Shown: piece after piece, positions 52,969 through 60,260 of the stretch
Position numbering within the stretch: the first letter of the stretch is position 1
How the letters are laid out: every line of letters begins with the position of its first letter
NCBI RefSeq assembly: GCF_020404845.1
Contig: NZ_JAIOJZ010000033.1
Span: 16,032 to 80,031, forward strand
Direction of reading: 5' to 3'
Origin: Streptomyces hyderabadensis
Lineage (GTDB): Bacteria; Actinomycetota; Actinomycetes; Streptomycetales; Streptomycetaceae
Length of the DNA: 64,000 nt
Notes under the pieces: model-generated
What the model saw: the letters and a program-made list of their open reading frames with translations, nothing else
What the model was told of the DNA's origin: nothing
Database searches by the model: none
Translations under genes and position numbers: made by a program

Positions 52969-53570
52969 TAGTTCTCGCTTGTCTCCTCCGCCGGTGTCTT
53001 CCGCGCGCTGCGGATGACTGGCCTTGGCCCATCCGTGGAGGGCGCAGGAATCGGAATGGTGACTCCACCCTGCCCCACGTCTGGGAGAATTTCGATCGGC
53101 GCCCATATGTGTTCGCCGTCCAGCGTGCATGTAATCGCAAGCTGGTCCAGGTCAAGCTCGAACTTGTCCAAGAGGTAGCCAGCAACCAGGTGGGTCATTG
53201 GTTCGACCTCGTTGGCGAACTCCAAAGCTTGGCCCTGGAAAGCTATCGCCTGACCAGTTCGTATGCTGCTGGTCTTCAGCTTGCGACCTCGAAACTTCTT
53301 GAAGCGGATTGCGACACGGTCGCGGATCTGAATCACAAGAAATCCGCGTTCCTCGCGAACCCGCACATGCTCGACTCCGAGAAACTGTTTCACGGCTTCA
53401 GCCTTAATGAAGTCGTAAAGCACGTTTGCTCGCGAACGAGGCGACACATCAGCAGGCGACCCCTTCAGCGTCTTCAGCCATTCCTGCCAGCGATCCCAAG
53501 CGTCGCGGAAGCACTGGTCGAACTGGTCCTGATAGGGCTGAAGCAGTCGCACACACGAAGCCCTGTCCAT
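52968..53570 (-). CDS. Unknown partner of the ImmA/IrrE protein (toxin candidate)
   Basis: This protein of about 200 residues starts MDRASCVRLLQPYQDQFDQC and has a Trp/Asp-rich helical N-terminus (AWDRWQEWLKTL) and a beta-rich middle (VREERGFLVIQIRDRVAIRF). I recognise no family. An in-frame ATG at 53687 would add 39 residues, but that stretch looks like a promoter (TTGACG then CATGCT at 17-bp spacing). The one-base overlap with the downstream gene suggests a two-gene module, with this gene as possible toxin. Third positions are less GC-rich than in core genes. Confidence 0.6.
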   Translation of the reverse strand: MDRASCVRLLQPYQDQFDQCFRDAWDRWQEWLKTLKGSPADVSPRSRANVLYDFIKAEAVKQFLGVEHVRVREERGFLVIQIRDRVAIRFKKFRGRKLKTSSIRTGQAIAFQGQALEFANEVEPMTHLVAGYLLDKFELDLDQLAITCTLDGEHIWAPIEILPDVGQGGVTIPIPAPSTDGPRPVIRSARKTPAEETSEN

Positions 53571-53862
53571 GGGCGTTCCGATTGGCACCCGAGCAGCATG
53601 GCAGGTTGCAGAAGGGTCGTCAAATATTCCTGGAAAGATTCCAAGATCGTTTCTATCGAACAGACGTTCCCTTCCCGAGTCTTCCATGGGCGAGGCGGAG
53701 AGTCCATGCGTTGGCCGTCATGGAGCAGGTCTGTGGCCAGGAGGTCTGTTGCTGTACCCCATCGCCTCGGGACGACGCTGATCAGCGACCTACAAGTGCT
53801 GCAGGCGGGAGGGACGTTGAAACCGGCGTGGCGATGTCAGTGCTCCATGTCAGGCTGTGGCC

Positions 53863-54759
53863 ATGATCGGTGAAGTGCCCAACGTGGAAGCAGGTCAGGG
53901 ATTCAGCACGCGCAGGCTGGCCCATGAGGCTGGCGTGCATCGGCCTCTGCAAGCAGGCATCTGCGGGACCAAGAAGACCGGTGCGGAATCCATCGTCGTC
54001 TCTGGCGGCTACAAGGACGATGAGGACTACGGCGACGTCATCGTCTATACCGGCCATGGTGGCCAAGACGGTGCCGGCAACCAGGTGAGCAACCAGTCCC
54101 TCGACGACTCCGGCAACGCGGCACTAGTGACCAGCTACCTAGAGGGTCTGCCGGTCCGCGTCCTACGCGGCTACCAGGGCGATACACCCTACGCCCCCGC
54201 GACCGGCTACCGGTACGACGGCTTGTACCGAGTCACCAGCTACGGCAGCAAGCTCGGCATCGACGGCTTCCTCATCTGGCAGTTCCGCCTCGAAGCCTAT
54301 GCCGACACCCCCACGCCACAGACGACACAGCAGCCGGAGCTCCCAGGCGCGCCAGCAGATCCGGAGTCGACCTCCGTCCCAGGGAACGAAGCTCCCGAAC
54401 GCATCACCTCGACTGTGCAACGCATTGTCCGGAGCAGCGCCGTAAAGCGGCAGGTCAAGGCATGGCACGACAATCGATGCCAGGTCTGCAACGTGCGGAT
54501 CGAGGTCCCCGGCGGCAGCTACAGCGAAGGCGCTCACATTCGGGCTCTCGGGTCCCCCCACAACGGCCCGGACACCACTGGCAACGTGCTCTGCCTTTGC
54601 CCGAACTGCCACGTGATGCTCGATGCCGGCGCCATCGTCATCGAAGACGATCTCACGGTGATCCGAGGTGGCCAGTCTGCCGGCACCCTGCGGACCCACC
54701 CTCAGCACGCCATCAACCTGGAATGCGTTCGCCATCACCGCGAGCGTTGGCGCCGGTAG
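53863..54759 (+). CDS. SRA(YDG)-HNH modification-dependent endonuclease
   Basis: The 298-residue protein has an N-terminal SRA/YDG domain: SGGYKDDEDYGDVIVYTGHGGQD (residues 47-69, the base-flipping pocket region) and YRYDGLYRV (117-125). A linker is followed by an HNH nuclease domain: CQVC (206-209), EGAHI (His225), NVLCLCPNCH (Asn241, His250). SRA-HNH proteins cut DNA with 5-methylcytosine or its derivatives, type IV restriction. It is the last gene before attR and is divergent from the ImmA/IrrE module. The ATG at 53863 has AGG eight bases upstream; a GTG at 53857 is also possible. Confidence 0.88.
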   Translation: MIGEVPNVEAGQGFSTRRLAHEAGVHRPLQAGICGTKKTGAESIVVSGGYKDDEDYGDVIVYTGHGGQDGAGNQVSNQSLDDSGNAALVTSYLEGLPVRVLRGYQGDTPYAPATGYRYDGLYRVTSYGSKLGIDGFLIWQFRLEAYADTPTPQTTQQPELPGAPADPESTSVPGNEAPERITSTVQRIVRSSAVKRQVKAWHDNRCQVCNVRIEVPGGSYSEGAHIRALGSPHNGPDTTGNVLCLCPNCHVMLDAGAIVIEDDLTVIRGGQSAGTLRTHPQHAINLECVRHHRERWRR

Positions 54760-54927
54760 CCGCGACGCCTGACGTTCGCGCCCGATGCCCTCGCCTCGCG
54801 GGCGCCGCTCCTTGTCTTGGTCCTTGTCCAGGTCGCTGGCGGCCGCCAGCGTCCAATGCAGTACGCGCACCGCGCCTGACCTGCATCGCGGACGTCTATG
54901 AACCACGCCGGACGGTCATGCGGACAG

Positions 54928-54983
54928 TTGGAAAGCGTGTTGGGGGCAACCCCTCACGAGTTCGAATCTCGTATCCTCCGCCA
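54928..54983 (+). pseudogene. 3' fragment of tRNA-Ser (GGA)
   Basis: This 56-nt tail of tRNA-Ser, from the anticodon loop through CCA, is left at attR. It lacks the 5' half and cannot make a tRNA. It is the original chromosomal 3' end. Confidence 0.9.
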
Positions 54984-55014
54984 GTGCCTCACCGGGCACG
55001 ATGTCGAAGGGCCC
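54928..55014 (+). repeat. attR (87-bp direct repeat, right copy)
   Basis: This is identical to 39187-39273. It marks the right boundary of the element. Confidence 0.93.
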
Positions 55015-55040
55015 CGCTGCTTGCAGCGGGGCCCTTCGAC
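55003..55040 (+). terminator. Original chromosomal terminator of tRNA-Ser
   Basis: An 18-bp near-perfect hairpin (GTCGAAGGGCCCCGCTGC and its complement) lies just past the tRNA fragment. Confidence 0.75.
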
Positions 55041-55197
55041 GTGCGGGGTGCGTCGGCCCGACGGTGGCTGCGCGGTGTTGCTCCGTGGAGGGGGATTCTC
55101 GTGCGCCATCGGGTGCACTCACCCGGCTGAGCGTCCGGGCGGTCGTTTTTCGGGTATGGAGCGATTTGGTCTGTTCCGTACCAGTGAAGGAGGACCG

Positions 55198-56088
55198 GTG
55201 GCCGAACGCATGGTTCGTCGACGCGGTTATCGAAAAGGCCTCGGCGGTGAGATGTGCGCCGAGTTCCTGGGGACGTTCGTCCTGATCCTGTTCGGCGTCG
55301 GTTCGGTGGCCGTCGCGGTCGCGGGGCTGCCGGGCTCGGGACGGCAGACCGCGGACTTCGGGCCTGCCAACTGGCTCATCATCTCGTGGGGATGGGGCCT
55401 GGCCGTCGTGTTCGGCGTCTATGTGGCCGGCGGCATCAGCGGGGCGCACCTCAACCCCGCGGTGACCCTCGGGTTCGCGGTCCGGCGGGACTTCCCGTGG
55501 CGGAAGGTACTGCCCTACTGGCTCGCCCAGGTCGTGGGCGCCTTCGTCGCCGCCGCGCTCGTGTACGCCTGCTACCGGTGGGCGATCGACGCGGCCATCG
55601 CCAAGGCCGGCGAGACCCGGGAGACCTCGCTGAACACGTACTCGATCTTCGCCACGTTCCCCGCCGAGTACTTCGGAGACTCCTGGTGGGGTCCGCTGCT
55701 CGACCAGATCGTGGGCACCGGGATCCTGCTCCTGCTGATCTGCGCGCTCATCGACACCCGCAACACGGCTCCGATGTCCAACCTCCACCCGTTCCTCATC
55801 GGGCTCGTGGTCGTCGCCATCGGCCTCACCTTCGGCACCAACGCCGGGTACGCGATCAATCCGGCCCGCGACTTCGGTCCCCGCCTGTTCACCTTCTTCG
55901 AAGGGTGGGGCGACATCGCCCTGCCCGGCACCTTCGACTGGTTCAGCGGCTACTGGTGGATCCCCATCGTCGGCCCGCTCATCGGCGGAGTCATCGGCGT
56001 GCTCGTGTACGACCTGCTCATCAGCCCGGTGCTCAAGGCCCGGCTGAGCGAGTCCGAGCAAGGACCGGCCACCGAGGAACCCTCCTGA
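55198..56088 (+). CDS. glpF: Aquaglyceroporin / glycerol facilitator
   Basis: This MIP-family channel of about 296 residues has six TM helices and two half-helices with NPA boxes: SGAHLNPAVTL and GYAINPARDFGPRL. Asp after the second NPAR is typical of glycerol-passing members. The start is the GTG at 55198 with AAGGAGG just upstream (spacing 4). An in-frame ATG at 55156 is an alternative. It is the first chromosomal gene right of the element, with no glycerol kinase next to it. Confidence 0.88.
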   Translation: MAERMVRRRGYRKGLGGEMCAEFLGTFVLILFGVGSVAVAVAGLPGSGRQTADFGPANWLIISWGWGLAVVFGVYVAGGISGAHLNPAVTLGFAVRRDFPWRKVLPYWLAQVVGAFVAAALVYACYRWAIDAAIAKAGETRETSLNTYSIFATFPAEYFGDSWWGPLLDQIVGTGILLLLICALIDTRNTAPMSNLHPFLIGLVVVAIGLTFGTNAGYAINPARDFGPRLFTFFEGWGDIALPGTFDWFSGYWWIPIVGPLIGGVIGVLVYDLLISPVLKARLSESEQGPATEEPS

Positions 56089-56146
56089 CCCAGGAGCCCG
56101 GCGAGCACACCGCTGGCGGCGTCCGCCCGGACGCCGTGACCGGTGC

Positions 56147-58291
56147 CTACCGCTCCACCCGTATCCGCCGGACCTCGCTCACCTGGTCGATCTCCGACAC
56201 CCGGACCGTCACCCGCATCGTCCAGGTGCCCGGGAGGGGCAGGGTGACGGTGTTGGCGCTCCAGTAGCCGCCGCGGTCGGTCAGGTCCGCGTCGATGGGG
56301 CCGACGTCCTTGTCGGGGAGGGTGAAGGAGAGGCGCAGTTCGGGTACGGCGGCCAGGCTGCCGTCGGGGCCGTAGACGACGGCCTGGACGGCGTTGTCGC
56401 CGGTGCGGCCGGGGTCCAGGGTGATCTGGACCGTGCCGCGGCCGGCCGTGCCGACCTCGAACGGGATCGTGGTGACGGACGCGGGCAGCACACCGCCCGC
56501 CGGTACGGTCGTCCGCGCCGCTTCGTCCGCCGCGCGGCCGGGCGGGGTGCCGGTCAGCACGGTCGTGACCGCCAGGACGACCGCGGCGATGACGGCCTCG
56601 GCGAGGACGGAGCGGCGCAGGCCGCGGCGGAGGCTGGACGTGCTCGTCGTGGTGGCTGTGGTGGGTGTGGTGGCCGTCGCCGTCGTGGTGGGTGTGGTGG
56701 GTGTGGCCGTGGTCGTCGTGGTGGGTTCCGGGGGGCCGCCCGGCGGTTGGGGGACGCGCTCGCGTACCGGATCGGGGGCGCGGACGGTGATCGCCGTCGT
56801 GGCCAGCGCCGTCGTCCACCTCCGGGACACCGCCGCCGCGGCCAGCAGCACGGCCACCAGGACCACCTTCACCAGCAGCAGCCTGCCGTACGTCGTCCCG
56901 GTGAGCGCCTGCCAGGAGCCGAGGCCGCGCCAGGACTGGTAGACGCCCGTGGTCACCAGGACGCAAACGGAGGCGAGGGCGACGCGGGAGAAGCGGGCGA
57001 TGGTCGCGGCGTCCGCGGTGGCGCGCAGGGTGAGGATCAGTGCGGTGAGGCCGCCAAGCCAGACCGCGGTGGCGAGCAGGTGCACGGTGGACGACGCCAT
57101 CGCGAGGGGCACCTGGATACCGGCGGCGGCGTGCTCCGCGGCGGCCCAGGTCAGGGCGAGGCCGACGGCGAGCGCGGCGCCCGCCGCGCCGACGAGGGGG
57201 CTGTGCCTGCGGTACCGGTCCGCGCGGGACACGCCTACGAGGAACAGCGCGACCGGGGCCAGCAGCGCCAGCCTGGTCAGCAGCAGCACGCCGGGGCGCC
57301 CGGTGAGGGTGTCGGCGAGCGCGTCGGCGTCCAGGGCCGACGCCGGGCCCGTCCCCGCCTCGTACGGGGCGCGCAGCACCAGCAGTACGACGGTGGCCGC
57401 CAGCAGGGTCCACCAGCCCGCCACCAGCGGGCGGCGCAGCGGGGCGGGGTCCGGCGGACGGCACAGGGCGACGAAGGCGGCGGTGCCGATGAGCAGGGCG
57501 GCGGCGAGGTAGGAGACGTAGCGGGCGAGTTTGTGCAGGGCCGCGGTGAGCGGGTCCTCGGTGGGGCCGGTGTCCACGGGCGCGGTCGTCTGCGACGGTT
57601 TGCCCACGGAGAAGGTGAAGGCGCCCGACACGGGGTGGCTGTCGGCGGACACCACCCGCCAGGCCACGGTGTACGTGCCCTCCCCCAGCTCGCCCGGCAA
57701 CGCGACCCTGGCGGTGTCGGACCGGCCGTCCGCGTGCCCGGCCGCCCCGGTGCGGACGCGGTGACCGCCGGGGTCCAGGACGCGGAAGGAGTCGTCGCGC
57801 AGGCCGACGGACTCGCTGAAGGTCAGGGTGACGTGGCCGGGGGCGCGCTGGAGGACGGCTCCGTCCCCGGGGTCGGTGGAGCTGAGTGCGGCGTGGGCGG
57901 ACGCCGGTCCGGCACCGCCGAGGAGGAGCAGCACCAGCAGGGCGCCGAGCAGCACCAGCCGCCGGACTTCGCGGGGTACCGCGCATCGGAGCCCCGTCCG
58001 TCGCCGTGGTGGGCGCCGGGGGCCTTGGGATGCCCTGGGGCGCCGGGGATCCCGGAGGCCGTGGGGGTGCTGGGGGTTCCGGAGGCCGTGGGGGTGCTGG
58101 GGGTTCCGGAGGCCGTGGGGGCGCCGGGGATCCCGCAGACCGCAGGAGTGCCAGGGGCTGTCGAGGCCGTGGAGACGTCGGGGATCTCGGAGGCCGCCGG
58201 GGTGCCACAGGCTCCGGCAGTTACGGGAGGTCCGGTCGCGTCCGGTGGCTCGTTCGCGGTCTCCAGCGTGTGCACCGTCACCACACCTCAC
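56147..58291 (-). CDS. Copper resistance CopC-CopD fusion (start region probably frameshifted)
   Basis: From about 57967 leftwards the frame encodes a signal peptide (RRLVLLGALLVLLLLGGAG, then ASAHAALSS), a CopC domain whose mature N-terminal His would bind copper, eight TM helices of CopD, a His-free Thr/Pro linker (TTTTTATPTTPTTT), a further TM and a C-terminal extracytoplasmic domain. The first 108 codons from the GTG at 58291 are Arg/Pro-rich and do not look coding in this frame. A G4 run at 57973-57976 would, with one base fewer, give a start MRGTREVRRLVLL at 57986. With one base more, it would join a GTG-started frame from 58284. The body is solid; the start is not. Confidence 0.75.
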   Translation of the reverse strand: MRCGDGAHAGDRERATGRDRTSRNCRSLWHPGGLRDPRRLHGLDSPWHSCGLRDPRRPHGLRNPQHPHGLRNPQHPHGLRDPRRPRASQGPRRPPRRRTGLRCAVPREVRRLVLLGALLVLLLLGGAGPASAHAALSSTDPGDGAVLQRAPGHVTLTFSESVGLRDDSFRVLDPGGHRVRTGAAGHADGRSDTARVALPGELGEGTYTVAWRVVSADSHPVSGAFTFSVGKPSQTTAPVDTGPTEDPLTAALHKLARYVSYLAAALLIGTAAFVALCRPPDPAPLRRPLVAGWWTLLAATVVLLVLRAPYEAGTGPASALDADALADTLTGRPGVLLLTRLALLAPVALFLVGVSRADRYRRHSPLVGAAGAALAVGLALTWAAAEHAAAGIQVPLAMASSTVHLLATAVWLGGLTALILTLRATADAATIARFSRVALASVCVLVTTGVYQSWRGLGSWQALTGTTYGRLLLVKVVLVAVLLAAAAVSRRWTTALATTAITVRAPDPVRERVPQPPGGPPEPTTTTTATPTTPTTTATATTPTTATTTSTSSLRRGLRRSVLAEAVIAAVVLAVTTVLTGTPPGRAADEAARTTVPAGGVLPASVTTIPFEVGTAGRGTVQITLDPGRTGDNAVQAVVYGPDGSLAAVPELRLSFTLPDKDVGPIDADLTDRGGYWSANTVTLPLPGTWTMRVTVRVSEIDQVSEVRRIRVER

Positions 58292-58378
58292 GTCGCATCT
58301 CCGTCGTCGGGACCCACTGCCTCGGGGATACGTACGGACGCGGAGGCCGCCGTGCTCAGCGGTCGGCCCGGCGGCGCC

Positions 58379-59167
58379 TCACCACGACGGGCGGGCCGTC
58401 ACCCCGCCGTCCACCACCAGGTCGTGGCCGGTCACCCAGGACGCCAGCCGCGAGGCGAGGAACACGCACGCGTCGCCGATGTCCTCCGGGCGTCCGAGGC
58501 GTCCCGTCGGCGCCGCCCGCCGCCACCGCCGTACGCCCTCCGGCCAGGACTCGGCGAGTCCCTCGCGGTCGACGAGGCCGGGGGAGACGGAGTTCACCCG
58601 CACGCCCCACGGGCCGTACTCCAGCGCCGCCGACCGGGCGTGCATCACGACCGCCGCCTTGGAGGCGCTGTAGTGCGCGTGCGCGGGAGCGGGGGCGCCC
58701 GCCTCGATGGAGGCGATGTGGGTGACCGTGCCGCCGCCGTCCTGGCCCCGCATGACCTCGGCCGCGGCCTGCGTGCACGCGAAGACGCCGGTGAGGTTGG
58801 TGTCCACCACCGCCCGCCACTCGGCCGCGGTCATGCCGGGCAGGCCCCGCAGCGGCTGCACGCCCGCGTTGTTGACCAGCGCGGTGAGCCGTCCGCCGCC
58901 CCAGTCGGCGGCCTCGCCGACCACGCGCCGGCAGGCGTCCTCGTCGGTGAGGTCGGCGCGCAGGACGGTGGCGCGCCCGCCCAGGGCCCGGATGCGTTCC
59001 GCCGTTTCCCGCGCCGCCGCCACCGCCGTACGGCAGTGCAGCGCCACCTCGGCGCCCTCCTCGGCGAAGCGCAGTGCGATCCCCCGGCCGATGCCGCCGC
59101 CCGCGCCGGTGACCAGGGCGGTCTGGCCGTCGAGGAGGCGTGCAGAGCGCTGCGGGTGCGGGGTCAT
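58379..59167 (-). CDS. Short-chain dehydrogenase/reductase
   Basis: The 262-residue SDR has the cofactor motif TGAGGGIGRG (20-29), NNAG, a catalytic Ser in HIASIEAG and YSASK (Tyr and Lys). The C-terminus ends GHDLVVDGGVTARPSW. Substrate is unknown. The ATG at 59167 overlaps the cupin gene by 4 bp; it is the last gene of the iron-box operon. Confidence 0.9.
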   Translation of the reverse strand: MTPHPQRSARLLDGQTALVTGAGGGIGRGIALRFAEEGAEVALHCRTAVAAARETAERIRALGGRATVLRADLTDEDACRRVVGEAADWGGGRLTALVNNAGVQPLRGLPGMTAAEWRAVVDTNLTGVFACTQAAAEVMRGQDGGGTVTHIASIEAGAPAPAHAHYSASKAAVVMHARSAALEYGPWGVRVNSVSPGLVDREGLAESWPEGVRRWRRAAPTGRLGRPEDIGDACVFLASRLASWVTGHDLVVDGGVTARPSW

Positions 59168-59655
59168 GGGCGGCACAGTGCCACGATCCGGGCCGCCTCG
59201 GCCGGGTAGCGCGCCGCGAGGTCGGTGGCGTCGCCGTGCTCGTAGTCCCCGTAGGTGAAACCGGGCGCCATCGTGCAGCCGAAGAGCGACCACGCGCCGC
59301 CCGCCGCCACCCGGCCGCCCATCCAGGTGCCGCCGGGGACCGTGAACTGGACGTGCTGCCCGCCCAGGACCTCCGGTCCCAGCACCGCCGTGCGGGCGCT
59401 GCCGTCCGGGGCCAGGAGCAGCAGTTCCAGCGGGTCGCCGAGGTAGAAGTGCCAGACCTCGTCGGTGGGCAGGCGGTGCAGCGCCGAGAAGTCCCCCGGG
59501 CGGGCGGTGAGCAGGGCGACGACGGCGGACCCGGCGGGGCGGCCGTCCGGGCCCTCGGGGCCGGCCCAGGTGCGCCGGAACAGGCCGCCCTCACGGGGGA
59601 TCGGCTCCAGCGCGTAGTGCGCGATCAGGTCCTCGGCGGTCGGCGCGTCAGTCAC
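59164..59655 (-). CDS. Cupin protein (DUF985-like)
   Basis: The 163-residue cupin has MTDAPTAEDLIAHYALEPIP at its start, FSALHRLPTDEVWHFYLGDP as the first cupin motif and GCTMAPGFTYGDYEHGD as the second. The family fold is known but its reaction is not well defined. It overlaps both neighbours by 4 bp, so it is translationally coupled in the operon. Confidence 0.88.
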   Translation of the reverse strand: MTDAPTAEDLIAHYALEPIPREGGLFRRTWAGPEGPDGRPAGSAVVALLTARPGDFSALHRLPTDEVWHFYLGDPLELLLLAPDGSARTAVLGPEVLGGQHVQFTVPGGTWMGGRVAAGGAWSLFGCTMAPGFTYGDYEHGDATDLAARYPAEAARIVALCRP

Positions 59656-60260
59656 CCCGCGAACGCTACCTCCCGGCGGAGGAAGGCGAGTTGCGCCTTC
59701 TTCTCGGGCAGGTACACGTCCGGCAGGTCCACCTCGGGCAGCACCACAGCCGGACCTGCGGTGAAGCCCTGCTTGAGGAAGCGGGCGATCGCCTTCTCGT
59801 TGTCCACGTCCGGGTCGACCACGATCCGCGTCCGGTCCAGGACCAGCAGCACGTACGCCACGAGGGCGCCCGACAGGGCGGCTGTCCACCCGGGGCGGGC
59901 GCCCCCGGGTCCGGCGGGCGCGAGGAGCAGGTGGACGCCGATGTCGCCCGGCTCGGGGTCGTAGCACTCGCTCACCCGGTCGGCCGCCGGGTCGTAGGTC
60001 TGGAGCAGGGCGACCGGTTCGCCGTCCTTGACGACCAGGAAGGCGTGGTGGGTGTCGAGCGTGTCCATGTGTGCGTAAATGTCGGCGACCTGGTCGCGTG
60101 TCAGGCCGTTCATGCCCCAGAAGGCGGCCCGCCGCTCGCTCACCCAGCCGTGGACCACCTCGGCGTCTGCGGCGGGGTCCAGGGGCAGGACGCGGACGGT
60201 GCCGAAGCCGGCGAGGGGCTGCTCGTGGACGGGCGTGCGGGAGGCGTACGGGTCAGTCAT
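59652..60260 (-). CDS. IucB/RhbD-type siderophore acetyltransferase
   Basis: The 202-residue acetyltransferase belongs to the GNAT branch seen in hydroxamate siderophore clusters (AlcB/IucB/DesC): VHGWVSERRAAFWGMNGLTR, HAFLVVKDGEPVALLQTYDP, GDIGVHLLLAP and VDPDVDNEKAIARFLKQGF. Such enzymes acylate N-hydroxylated diamines such as hydroxylysine. No monooxygenase or NIS synthetase is adjacent, so it may modify a siderophore or its precursor. It overlaps the Ntn hydrolase gene by 8 bp. Confidence 0.85.
   Translation of the reverse strand: MTDPYASRTPVHEQPLAGFGTVRVLPLDPAADAEVVHGWVSERRAAFWGMNGLTRDQVADIYAHMDTLDTHHAFLVVKDGEPVALLQTYDPAADRVSECYDPEPGDIGVHLLLAPAGPGGARPGWTAALSGALVAYVLLVLDRTRIVVDPDVDNEKAIARFLKQGFTAGPAVVLPEVDLPDVYLPEKKAQLAFLRREVAFAG

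Larger units (their letters stand above)
39187..55014. mobile_element. Actinomycete integrative and conjugative element (AICE) in tRNA-Ser
   Basis: About 15.7 kb is flanked by perfect 87-bp direct repeats. It contains integrase, excisionase, a replication module, an FtsK-like TraB, spread-type genes and a GntR regulator, the standard AICE plan known from pSAM2 and SLP1. All core genes from int to the last spread gene read leftwards; the regulator faces right. Cargo lies between the regulator and attR. All core modules look intact, so excision and transfer are plausible but unproven. Confidence 0.93.

Noticed and set aside
54760..54927. Possible extra gene between the SRA-HNH gene and attR
   Set aside because: There are only 168 bp with no start-stop frame of useful length; a small GC hairpin near 54780-54805 may be the nuclease gene's terminator.
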